Source: Durusdinium trenchii
Taxonomy: Eukaryota; Sar; Dinophyceae; Suessiales; Symbiodiniaceae
Direction: 5' to 3'
Assembly: GCA_963970005.1 (NCBI GenBank)
Contig: CAXAMN010008635.1
Location: 88,430 to 152,429, forward strand
Length of the DNA stretch: 64,000 nucleotides
In this document: in pieces, positions 53,164-63,435 of the stretch
Layout: the number at the start of each line of letters is the position of its first letter
Numbering within the stretch: position 1 is the first letter of the stretch
Made by a program: the position numbers and the translations under genes
Notes under the pieces: model-generated
Told to the model about the DNA's origin: nothing
Databases searched by the model: none
Seen by the model: the letters and a program-made list of their open reading frames with translations, nothing else

Positions 53164-56100
53164 TCACTTCCCAAGAGCAGCCAAGTAGGTGAACACACTG
53201 GAGAGGTCAGCATGCTTCATCCAATGCTGATTGACCCTCGCCCGCTTGTCCACACGGTTGTGGGTTTTGGCAGCCTGCTTCAGGAATCGGTTGGCAGAGC
53301 CTCGCAACCTCTTGGCGTGCCTAGTTCGCACACGGGACAAAGCCTTGCCGAACCTGGGCAGTTGGGCCGATGGTGTTGATGCGCACAAACGGTCCAGACC
53401 AAGTAAAACATCTTTTAGTATATGTCACTGGCGCTCAAAACTAAAGAAACTGTTCATATCTGAGTGTGGGCAACAATGTTGGGTAGTGCTGAGAGGCAGT
53501 GAGGTCGGACCCACCTTTGCGCCGCTTTTTGCCAGAACCATCGATGTAGCGGACAGTCATCTCTGGTCTGGACTCCGGAGCCCTGTGATTGGGACGTCTC
53601 TCATCTAGTAGGTCATCGATTTCAGCATGACCTGAGAATCTAAAGTGTCATGCATGTTGAACACACTGACCACAAGGGGTTACCCAAGATGCAAAACTGA
53701 AAGGACACAGTTTTGGAAGAGATATACCCTTTCAATTCTTTTGACTTTGATGTATGTGCACCTGGGTTGTTGAAGGTCGTTTGGTGAATAAGTCTGTGTA
53801 TTCTGTCAAAGGGACTGCTGTAAAGAGCTGTAGCCTTAGTGGTTGCCCCGCCAAAGTCAGACATCTTTATCATGAGCTTTCGCAACCCCAGAAGTCTTGC
53901 GGTCCTTTGGAAAGTTGGGTGAAGCTCCATGATGCTACTGGCTGGTTGCTCCAAAATGGACCAGCAAGCCTTTGAGGCAGCAAGAAGGAGAAGAATCATT
54001 ACCCTCGCGGTCATCACGTTCCCCTGCTGCACCTTCTCGGAGTCGGTGCGACCGAGCGGTCGGGTAGAGCTTCGAAGTGTAGAGCCCCTTGACCTCAGGG
54101 GCGCACATGGGGAGATTATTCATGGCTATGGGAAAGGACCATTGGAAAGGTAAACCAAATCCAAAGTACAGGGCCCCTTGATTCGTGAGTTCAAAGTGAG
54201 TTCTCATGGGTGAAGCTAAACATGTCTTCAAACGAGCTGCAAAAAGATCCATGTGGAACAAACCGGGGCATGAAGCGCTCCAGTCCCTGGCTCTAGCCGG
54301 AGGGTCTGATAGACAGCGTTCGCAAAGCCCTGCGGCGACAATATGTCTTGGGACTCTGGATCAAGTGTGATCTCAAAGGGCACGGCAGCTCTGCCAGCCT
54401 GATAGGGGTTTCTGATCATGAGCGCTCTCATATTGTTAGAATTTTTTGGTGCCTTTGAATTCCATGGATACCACACCCTTTAAGGAGTAACCCTGCCTGC
54501 ATCTCTGCCTTGGTTACTGACATTGCGCCAGCAAATGTTTCAAAGTGTTGGATAGGTGCAAAATCCAATCCTTGACACGCAAACACCATCTTCGCCAGCA
54601 AGCAAATTACCTTGCCGCAGTGCTGGATGGGGAGCTTGTTTCCACCCTACGCATACCAATGGGGTCCAGAACTACCAGGGTTTGGGCGCAAGAATTTGTA
54701 AACGCAAGTGTACTTCAGGAAACACAAAGTGGAGAATCACAAGCGTTGCTCTGAGGATGCTATGGATATATAGATGAGTCGCTGCTGGCGCTTTCAAGTG
54801 CTTCAGCCCTTGGAGGACCCACCGGCGCTGTTTGTCTCTGATGGACTCCCGCTGTTTCATCTCAATGTCCCCATCTTCAGCACGGAAGGGCATGGGCTCA
54901 AATTTGCTGCGAGGCATGATTGATAGTAGAGGCACAGGCTTTACAGAGTCGACTGCAAACCAAAAGGCTTCCGTTGAGTTGAATGTGAATCACGCCAAGA
55001 TCACATCTTTGTGCTACACACTTGTACATAAAACAAAAACAACAATACTTGGTATACACATGAGTTTGTGTCACCGTGAACAGAGTAAGCTCACATCCAA
55101 CAGCCTCCAGCCCTCTCCAACACCTTCCCACACTCCGGTTGGCCAATCCTCGAGGAAGATGGACAGCCAATGCTGCAATTGGTCCTACCAGGCATGGGTA
55201 TGATGGCGGCCAGTGCTCAACTAAAAAGAAAGGGAGTTTGATGGGCGGTACATTCAACACCCCCGAGTCCTGGTGATGTTGAAGAGCTCGCAGGAAAAGC
55301 TGGGTTCACCTGCGTGGGCATACTGCTCACAACTTCTCGTGAAGGAGACAGTCCCCGCTTTGACTTTGTTTTTTACCTTTCAACATTTCAACCCAATCGC
55401 TTCCCCCACACCACAAAAGACTATGGATTGATTCCCATAGGCTTCCCAAGAGGCGCCGAAACCATTTCTTCCACTTGATGCAAATCTTTGGACGGTATGA
55501 AACGTATGCACCCCAAAGCGCATGCTGTACCAGGCCGTTTTGGCCAGTTGCTCCGTGGCCACAACCTATGCTTCGCACACATGCATCGAAACCCTCAAAG
55601 ACCTATATCGATATAATCATCGCACTTTATAAGTGAGATGCCCATACAAAGCGACCTTCCTGCGTTGAGGGGTCTAGCAGAAGTTAGCCCTCTCCTTGGC
55701 CAACTCCCACGCAGCCACTGGACCATCGTGCATGGACCAAGTCAGTTGGCCAAGCTGCACCTTGTCAGGCTGCTCTGGATCTGACCCTGCCTTCTTCACC
55801 ACGTATGCCCTTTTGGAACAAAGGACCTCAATGGCCTCAGAGCACGGTGGACGTTGGGGTCACGGCTTGGCAAGATGTTCATTACAAGTATGTTGCAAGA
55901 TTATAAGTACATGTTTGTGCACAACGTGCGAAAAGCCCTTTTGAAAAGATATAGAAAAACAATTCTGGCTAATTTCGAAGTCACTGCATGGCTGGTCGGA
56001 GATGAAACCGTGTACCCATGTTTCCCCTTGTTCTCCCGAGCTGTGGTGGGCCATGCTTCACGAGGAATGCACAAAGCAAGGAGGTCATATCCATTCCAAA

Positions 56101-56624
56101 CACTGCCACCATCATAACGGGATGTGGGTCGTGGTGGATCCTTGCTCTTGACATGTTTCTTGCTCACCTCCTTGGTGGACTTGTTGCCCATCGAAGCCTT
56201 GTTGGACTTGTCGGTCTTCTTGCTCCGCTTCTTGGGAGCCTGAGTTGCCAAGGGTCACATGGACCAGGAGAGGTTGAAAGGACACACAAACAACAAACAC
56301 TTTTCCTTTTTGTATCCTTTCAACCTTTCGTGGATTGTTCTAAACCACTTTCGAAACCCATTTCACCTTTTTAAGGTATAAAGTTATGTTCTAGAACTGC
56401 GTTAACATTGTGGTCTTCTTGGACCTTGGTTGCGTTTAGCACCAGTTAGACACAACCCTTGCCAAACATGGGAAAGCAACTTTGCATTGCATGTTTGGAA
56501 CTGTGGCATCGTCCACCAGCTCCTCCTTGACGTTGTCGAAAGATTCAAGTCGAGGGACCTCCCTCCTACCATGTAGAGGCAGGTGATCGGACATCTCGTC
56601 AGACCCAGAGACCTCCTGCCGCAT
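53164..56624 (-). CDS. Element B C5-methyltransferase-like gene, multi-exon
   Basis: An ATG at 56624 begins MRQEVSGSDEMSDHLPLHG. A basic exon (near 56245-56100) reads APKKRSKKTDKSNKASMGNK. Downstream, IQHFETFAGAMSVTKAEMQ is a motif-I-like glycine loop. A GC-AG intron (54399-54496) joins it in frame to AGRAAVPFEITLDPESQDIL and GALHAPVCSTWIF, the Pro-x-Cys motif. After another intron come GRTDSEKVQQGNVMTARVM and WSILEQPASSIMELHPTFQ, then MSDFGGATTKATALYSS. A basic last exon (RTRHAKRLRGSANRFLKQAA) ends at a stop at 53164. Motif order matches C5-cytosine methyltransferases (I, then PC, then a Glu motif) and the DIRS-like protein at 22553-23938. DNA or RNA methylation is inferred. Several middle exons (54.5-56.1 kb) are not placed with confidence. 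Confidence 0.55.
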
Positions 56625-57336
56625 GACTATACTTTTGGTAGCTTGAGAGAACAATCCAAAATATTTCCAAGAATAATGACAATGTTTTGTTAAACTGTTT
56701 GATATCTTGGGCGGCGTGACACTCTTTTTAACAAGCCACCAAAACTCAGCCAACCCTTTCCTCTTGCACTTCACCAGGGAATTCTTGCTTGACCAATGGA
56801 CGCGCCACAGGACGTGAGCTCGATGCAGCCTGCACGAACGCTATGTTGAAAAGTCGCCGACAATTGTGTGGACATCTCATTCATTTTTACACCCGCTTTC
56901 GCCGAGGGTTTTCATCAAGGAGTGCTCACACATATATAGGACTGCATAGTAATATATATATATAGAGGTATGTATAAGAGTGTGGGAAAACAAGAGTGCT
57001 GTAATCAACCCTGCCTGACACAGTTGACAAGACTGCCACCAATGCCAGTTCTCAAGACAGCACAGCTCTTTGTTGGCTTTGTGGGAGCGACCGAGTTTGC
57101 TGTACTGTGTGAGGCAGTAGTCCAAATAAGATTCGAACATCGGATTCCTTGGCTGTGACTCAAGACTAATGCACTGGTTTGCTTGCTGTCAAGCACTATA
57201 GGGCTTTTGTGAGACGCCACTTGTATGTTGCAAGTTATGGTAGCGGAGTCCTCCATTCCTTTTTAACTATCAATGGCAGAAACCACATGTTTTGGAAAAG
57301 TCTTTGCGTGAAAAATATTTCAAAAACATCTGGCCA

Positions 57337-58675
57337 TTAAGTGTCAGCGAGCGACTCCAAGTCTCGCATACTGAAGGTCCCTGCCCACTGGTCCAGAACA
57401 TCGCCTTTGGTGAGCATCAAGTACAAATCCTCAATGGGCACAACTGTCTGCTGAGCCTTCTCGAGCTTGTGGAAGACCTCGTAAGCCTTGCCCATCCAGC
57501 GGCCCCGCAACTGACTGCAGCGATGCATGGAGTCATCGCTGTCACTCTCTGCAGGCTCCGCCTTCTGCTTCACAATGACTTTGCCCTTGTCAGGGTATGG
57601 CCCTCCAAGCCGAAGGGTGTCTGATGACAAATGGTCAGATTCGTCATCTTCAACAGGCCCATCTTCCACAGCAGCAGCCTCCTGAGAAGGCTCTGGACCT
57701 TCTGCATCATCCAGGTCCTCATCAACCTCAGAACCTGCGCCCTGCTCATCCTCCATGGGATCAGGCTCTTCCTCCGCAGCCTCCTCGTCATCTGCGTCTT
57801 CAGCACCTGCATCTGGAGATTGCGCTGCGGCAGCCTGAGTGCACAGCTGCCAAATGTCTGACCCCCTGAAAATGTTGACCAGAAAAAAGGGAACCACTAC
57901 AAATCTGAAAAGTTAACCAACAGGAAGCACAAACCAAGCTGCAGCTTTTCGAGGAGAAGGTTGAAGCAAAGCTTTCAGTTCTGTTACCCTCGGGTGGTTT
58001 CCGGTCTCAGAGCTCCTCCACAAGGCTCGAAGCGCGCCACACAAGCGCTTCAGACGCACCCCTTCTTCAGCAGCCAGGTGAAGCTTGTCAACTTTCTTCT
58101 CCGGATCGATCAACAACTTGCCATGAAACAAGCCGTCCAATGCCATGATGACATCAGTCAGGAAGTATCCGGAAGGCACCTCTGGCAAGAGCTGCGACGT
58201 GTGAATCTGAAAAGCAACTATGAAGGACAGTCAGTTCAATCTTAAAACTTGACCCGCTGTAAAGCTTTCCAAACTCCATTAGATGGGCCTTGTCTGGACT
58301 GTGTTCCAGGATTGCTTTCAAGTAGTGGAAGTTGGTGGCGACATCCGCTGCTGATGGCCTGGTCAGCACCGAATCCATGAAAACAAGTCGACCACCTTTC
58401 CAATCTCCTGAGTTCACAATCTCATGGATTGCAGGCGGAAGGTTTGCAGCTATCCTGGAAGCCACCTTCTTCACATCATCATGCGTCCACGCAACGCGAC
58501 CAGGTCCTAAAAGCGCAGGACATTCATTGTGTGAGCCCTTGACCCGTTTTTTGCATGAAAACCTGACAAACCACCTCACAAAAAATACCACTGATCAATG
58601 CGTGTCTCGAGATGACCGCCAAGGCTTCTCACCCCCAACCAACGCTGCATCACGCTCAGGCTCGACAAGGGCCAT
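57337..58675 (-). CDS. Element B accessory gene 1: acidic protein, three or more exons
   Basis: Exon 1 starts at the ATG at 58675 (MALVEPERDAALVG). A G|GTGAG donor joins a TTTTAG acceptor to exon 2, GPGRVAWTHDDVKKVASRIA then GRLVFMDSVLTRPSAADVAT. A later exon (58190-57913) reads GYFLTDVIMALDGLFHGKLL and RLKRLCGALRALWRSSETG. The last exon (to 57337) is strongly acidic (DADDEEAAEEEPDPMEDEQ) and ends with KAYEVFHKLEKAQQTVVPI and LDQWAGTFSMRDLESLADT. No family is recognised. It is the first gene from the right end of element B, the place taken by the Lys-rich gene 1 in element A, though sequence similarity between them is not clear. One splice (58250-58200) does not keep frame in my reading. Confidence 0.55.
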
Positions 58676-59511
58676 GTTTCAAAATGGCGAGGCAGTAGCA
58701 AGACAAAAAAACTGGCTGCAATGACAATGCATACAATGCATGAAACTCAGAGACAGCTCTGCAGAGTATCGGTATGCCCGGTACGCGTGGGCCACTAGTC
58801 GATGCCTTACACTTTCAAGATCGGCTTGGAAAGCAGTGCAAGGAAAGGGGGAGGCGGGGCGCACCTGGAAGAAAGCGGGCCAAGGAATTCAAGGAAAGCA
58901 CGTGCTCCAGAATCAGCAGCGCTCGCTACCAGCGGCGCAGCAACACGAAAAACATTGCAACTGACGCCTGCACCCCTAAAGAAGAAATTGCAGACCGTGG
59001 TGGCTGTGCTGCGCAAGCCCTCGAAGAAAATTCAATGACTCAACAGACGTTGCGAACGCGCGCGAAATTAGTTCTACACAAAAATGTCTATATCAAAACC
59101 TTACCTCCTGTGGTTCCCGCTTTCTCAAGTGAACCTGTGTCATCTCATGACGTCTGCGTTGCTGCCAAAATGGCTGAGGGCACCATTTAAGGCTGATGGC
59201 GCTGTCAGCCACACATGAAAACAACATAAATCAAACTGGAACATCGTGGGTCTGGATGGTCCACATGGGGCATGGACATGAGCGTGCGTATATTACCCAA
59301 AAAAAAAAGGCGTGTGAACCACATATAGAAGCTTATATTTAAGCTTCTTTATTTAGTGTGGAGCGTGCAGGTATATAGTGTGCTCATGTAGCAAAACCAG
59401 TGGTTTCCATGACTGCAGCCTGCTGCAGATCAGCTGAGTCTGCAAACAAGACCATTTCATTCAAAAGACATGCCCACTCGTCATTCGCAGCAACAGTGCG
59501 CAAAGCACACA
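58676..59511. other. Right subterminal region of element B
   Basis: No convincing gene. This should contain the promoter of the acidic gene. TAGAAGCTTATATTTAAGC and AAGCTTCTTTAT form an imperfect palindrome at 59326-59355. Confidence 0.4.
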
Positions 59512-59526
59512 CTTAGATCCTCGTGG
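59512..59526 (-). repeat. Element B right TIR with TG target duplication at 59527-59528
   Basis: CTTAGATCCTCGTGG on the plus strand, the reverse complement of the left TIR. The bases that follow (TG then GCGAATCGG) continue the copia gag frame. Confidence 0.9.
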
Positions 59527-59528
59527 TG

Positions 59529-60720
59529 GCGAATCGGAGAGACTTGGGGGGTGGCCCCTTATTTTTATTGTTCGTGTCGTGTAGGAAAGGACAGCTCTTA
59601 GCCCGACATGAATTAAAAGCGACTAATGCGCAGGGCGTCTTGGCTTTTTGGGCCACGGTCATGTCCGCCACCTTAACTACGGCTTCCGACCGTGGGGCGG
59701 TCGGAGGGCCCTTCGGTTTCGGTTTTGGAGGACCTCTAGGTGTGGCCTTACCTTTGCCGAGGGGAGCTGCGGGCACCTCTGTCGTGGTGTCCTGCTTAGG
59801 AGCCTTTTCCTTCTTGGGTTTCTTCTCCTTCTTAGGCTTAGGTTCCTTTTTAGGCTTGGGCTCCTTCCCTTCCTTTGTCGCGGGGTTCGCGGTTACCAAC
59901 TTGGGGTTGTACGTCGTGGCCAAATCAGCTGTTTGCGAATCACGAAGCTTCTTATCGAAAGCATGTCGATTGGCCTTGACACGTTCCAGCTCGATGAACA
60001 GGTCGACTTTCTCCCATAACCATTTGGTGGTGCTACGGTGACTACCAGCTGGGGCCTCACGGGACTTAGTTATCTTATTGGCCAATGGTGTGAACTGCTC
60101 GAGCTCATCGAGGAGATGATTAAACAATGTGGTTTCCCGGGGTATAGGTCATCAACAGGGATGGCCGCCATTATGTACCGGTACTTCTCCTGAAAGTTTA
60201 TCAAATCCTCCACCTTGTTGCCTTTAAGCCTTAGCGTGAGAAGGTTACGTTCACCTAACATTCCAATTCGATCTTTCTCGAGTTGGAAGTGCCTGAAAAT
60301 GGTAGCAAGCATAACTCTACCGCATGGCATACCTTTACCGGCAAGTCGGGATTCTTCAACCATCCGTTGAAAGATGATACCAAAACGTCCAGTTTTACAA
60401 ACTTTTAACATCTTGGTGGCTATCTCCCGGTCTGTCCGTGGGAAGCGCTTGTCTGAGGAGAGATCGGAGTCCTCCCTGGTTAAGCACTCTTGGGCCCACA
60501 TGTAAAGGTCATTACCGGCAGACTTCTGGAGGGAACCGATGTTCATGAGAACTTGGTTTATGTACCCCCTAGCTTGACAGGAGTCTGATGGGATATTTGG
60601 CAAGACCAGATTACTTAAGCCTTTCGTGTATACGATGTCTGACTCCTGCTCTGCGGGATCGACGCTTTCAGCTGGGTCGACAGACGAGGGAGGAGGAGGG
60701 GTCTCCCGGTTCATGGTCAA
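59529..60720 (-). CDS. copia gag, C-terminal half with CCCH zinc finger
   Basis: The first frame (60720-60130) reads KGLSNLVLPNIPSDSCQARG, AGNDLYMWAQECLTRED and MLATIFRHFQLEKDRIGML, a helical gag-like region. After a frameshift near 60130 it continues LLDELEQFTPLANKITKSRE. A very basic linker (PKKEPKPKKEKKPKKEKAP) follows and then CALVAFNSCRAKSCPFLHD, a C-x7-C-x4-C-x3-H (CCCH-type) zinc-finger pattern. The last residues before the element B target site are PPPKSLRFA. Packaging of element RNA is the expected role. The frameshift shows decay. Confidence 0.65.
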
Positions 60721-62323
60721 GACAATGGACAGTCAACCTCAGGATGGTTACCTCCACAAACTCTACACGAGTGGCTAGGCGAACTATCGCCTTCATCGCT
60801 GGAACTTGATGAGGATGACGAGCTTGGCGACTCATCTCCCGGCTTGGCTCGCTCGAACATTGGGTAGGCGGGCGGCAGGATGCGTAAGCCCGGAACCGGT
60901 GGCGCCGAGGACGAGGCGGGTATATCAGCTAAATAACTACTCGAAATGCCGGTTACTCCACCCGTATCACCCATCAGCGCTATAGCAGCTGTTCCCGGTA
61001 CGGGGGCGGCTGCATGCGGAGGAAGAGGTGTGGATGGGCCCGGACTCATGACAATTGGGGTCATGGTCTTAGGGGCGTTAAGCAGGGATTGCAAGTGACC
61101 AGCTAACAACTTTACAGTGTCTTGGAGGCTGGAAACTTGGGCCTCGAGGCTTGCAACTTGTCCTGCATGATCACCAGCTAGCACGACACTACCCTGGGGT
61201 GTGCCCTGCACTGAACCAATATAATACTCTCGTGGCCTATAGGGATCCTTATAGAGTAAGGGGTAAAGATGCTTGTGCGTCTTGTTGCACTAGGCCCGGT
61301 GGGAACTCTAGAATGCATGCTACCCGCAAAGGGGTTCCCCTCATTGGGATCTTTGCCATAGGCCATTATGGGAGTGGAGGTTTGGCTGGCGGTTGGGATT
61401 TGAGTCATCGGTGACTTGGGTGAGTTGGGCACCGGTGAACGTTCTGCCAACAGTTGCTGTTCTAATACGGCATTATGTTGTTGTAAGTTACGGACGGTGT
61501 CCTGTTGAGCTGACATATATTGCTCAGTTTGGTGTTGAAGTTGTTGGACACGATGTCTTGCATCAGCTTCAAACCCCCTGGCCCATTGCTGGGCTCTAGA
61601 GTTCAACTGGGCTTGATATTGTTCTCTCTCCTGGTCAACGGAGGCGGCAAAAGCCTGTGCTTGTTGTTGTGTGTTACGAACATTAGCTTCGGCTTGTGCT
61701 ACATATGCTTCAGCCTTAGCCCTAGTCTCTAGCAAGGTGGCTTCTGCTTGTTGTAGCGCTTGTGTTGCTTGGGCTTCAACAAACGACGCATAGTGCCTGG
61801 CCTGGTTGGCCTCGAGTGTTTGTTGCTCTGCAACAGTTGCCGCTTGTTGAGCGATTAGGGATGCATTATGTGCGTTTTGTATGGCAGCACCAGCAACGAA
61901 CGCAGCGGCCGGCATGTCTCGGTTCGGATCTCTATAAGTGGTTTGCCTACTACGGTTAGGGGGACTAGGGGTCCTATGTAGTGGGCGACCAGTTTGGGGA
62001 TCTATCCATTGTATGGGAGGTTGTTCGTTTCTAGGTTCACGAATACCCTCCAACGCTCTCCCCGACCCGGAACGTCTTCGACGAGTGGCTGGCCTTTGCT
62101 CTGGAGTGGACGGCGAGGACTCCATGGTGGTCGTAGTCCTGGGACGCGTGACCGGTGGCGCAGCGAGCGACGAACCCTTCAGGCAAGTGACGACGGACAT
62201 GGCGTGTGTGGTGGCTGTTGACGAAGTGCCTCTACCACGCCTAGAAGGAACCTCTTCAGGGGAGGACCTAGACCGTTCACCTGGGGGATCATCAGGCGGG
62301 GAAAACCCTGTATGGTTCGCCAT
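60717..62323 (-). CDS. copia gag, N-terminal half with coiled coil and zinc knuckle
   Basis: The ATG at 62323 starts MANHTGFSPPDDPPGERSRS. A long Ala/Gln-rich coiled coil follows (QTLEANQARHYASFVEAQAT, EAYVAQAEANVRNTQQQA). A one-base shift near 61260-61300 moves the frame to EYYIGSVQGTPQGSVVLAG and a second short coiled coil (GQVASLEAQVSSLQDTVKL). The segment ends in a serine run and HSCRVCGGNHPEVDCPL, a C-x2-C-x3-H-x4-C zinc-knuckle-like motif, right before a stop. The next gag segment starts in another frame. Having both a knuckle and a CCCH finger in one gag is unusual. Confidence 0.65.
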
Positions 62324-62575
62324 GGTTCCCACCCAACTGCGCGCGCAGTTATATTTTCTCGCTACACGATGAGTCTTGACCACTCCAGCGCACTGTGGCA
62401 GCTGTTGCGTGGTGACTGACAGAGTGCACTGAAATGAGATTGAATGCATGACCTAACGTTCAACTGAGTTGCCTTGAGGATATTGAGATTAAAGTTTCAA
62501 TGCACTCAACCTAACAAATGGTCCTACGAACGAAGAGTGACCGCGCTAAGCAGCGGTTTCTGGCTTGCAGGACGG

Positions 62576-63435
62576 TTACCTGACCCTTGGCCTCCGGCGA
62601 CCTCCTCCGTGTGGTTTGGGATCGCCTGAGAACTCGCCAGCTTGCAACGCCTTAGGATGGTGCGCCAGCTTCCAGTTGTGGATGCCTCTTGATCTTATCA
62701 TATTCGCAAGATCGAGGAGAACCGAATGCGGCTGGTTAAGGCGCGAGGCATCGCAATGGTACGCGTAGCAACCTGTGCGTCTGACCTCGTTGCAAATGGC
62801 TGAGTCGTCATCTACATACGCGCAGATGCCGTTGGTTGAGATGATTGGGGTCTTGCCCTCTGGTCCTGTTCGGGCGTTGGTCAAAAATATCCCTCCTCCC
62901 ATTCGGAGCCCCGCCGCGCGAACGCAGTCACGAAAATGCTACGTCTGGGAAGCAGCACGCAAATAGCCTTCATGTCCCGTGAATGATATAATGATGGTGA
63001 TCCTGGCACCAAGTCGTTCGAGGGAGATGAGGGCATCGATGCATTGGCGAGTCGGGACCTCTAACCTAGGGACTAACATAGCGTCTAAGACTTGATCAAA
63101 GTCGAGGCCGACCTCCAGATTCTGGGGCAAACCGGGTGGCGTTAACGTGAGTGGGTCACACATTTGTTGACCAAACACGTGATTGGTATCTTGCCACAAC
63201 TCCAAGTAGCGATCCCGCGTAGGCAGGGAATCATCATCCGGAGTCATGGGAGGAGGTGGCTCCCCGAAGGTTGGGGGCCCTAGTCGACCACCGCTTGGTG
63301 CAGCTTCTGCGTCTTCTTCTTCCGCGCGAGGCGCGGTTGCTGAAGTTGCAGGAGGCGGCGGATAGCCGTGGCCTCTGCCTCTGCCAGACGCTTCCTCACT
63401 GGGATGTCCCGCGAAGATCTTATTGGTTAGAAGAG
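62576..63435 (-). CDS. HAD-like hydrolase ORF with an in-frame TAG
   Basis: One frame runs from about 63435 to 62576. It shows a low-complexity N-terminus, then NLEVGLDFDQVLDAMLVP, which resembles the D-x-D motif region of HAD phosphatases. LISLERLGARITIIISFTG follows, a strand with the second HAD motif position (S/T). After a single in-frame TAG (62939-62941), it continues DCVRAAGLRMGGGIFLTNA, then GPEGKTPIISTNGICAYVDD, ending near CNEVRRTGCYAYHCDAS. The V-D-D is a plausible motif IV. It lies 250 bp upstream of copia gag on the same strand, so it may be part of that element or of an older one. The 5' end is cut by AT-rich palindromic DNA at about 63435. Confidence 0.45.

Larger units (their letters stand above)
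46067..59526 (-). mobile_element. Element B: 13.5-kb TIR DNA transposon inserted in the copia element
   Basis: The insert is bounded by a perfect 15-bp inverted repeat, CCACGAGGATCTAAG (46067-46081 and 59512-59526), then about 40 bp of weaker similarity (CTGCAAACGACAAGTGG against CTGCGAATGACGAGTGG). TG flanks both ends (46065-46066, 59527-59528). Removing the insert with one TG leaves gag and protease in one open frame. Minus-strand genes, in order from the right end: acidic gene (58675-57337), methyltransferase-like gene (56624-53164), Lys-rich gene (52498-50393) and transposase-like gene (49724-47010). Genes are intron-bearing with GC-AG and GT-AG sites and no obvious breaks in the exons I traced, so the element could be recently active. 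Confidence 0.8.
30900..62323 (-). mobile_element. Ty1/copia-type retrotransposon split by two nested DNA transposons
   Basis: Reading the minus strand from 62323 gives gag (62.3-59.5 kb), protease (46.07-45.68), integrase (35.44-34.34), a methyltransferase-like region (34.37-32.83), and RT plus RNase H (32.83-30.9). This is the PR-INT-RT-RH order of Ty1/copia. Two inserts, 35447-45674 and 46067-59526, interrupt it. Without them the coding region is about 7.7 kb. LTRs were not identified. At least five frameshifts and one in-frame TAG make this copy inactive. The inserts must be younger than the element. Confidence 0.85.

Noticed and set aside
46067..59526. Element B as a giant intron of the copia gene
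   Set aside because: No GT-AG, GC-AG or GA-AG placement at the 2-bp duplication gives exact restoration, and the TIRs plus internal genes explain it as a transposon.
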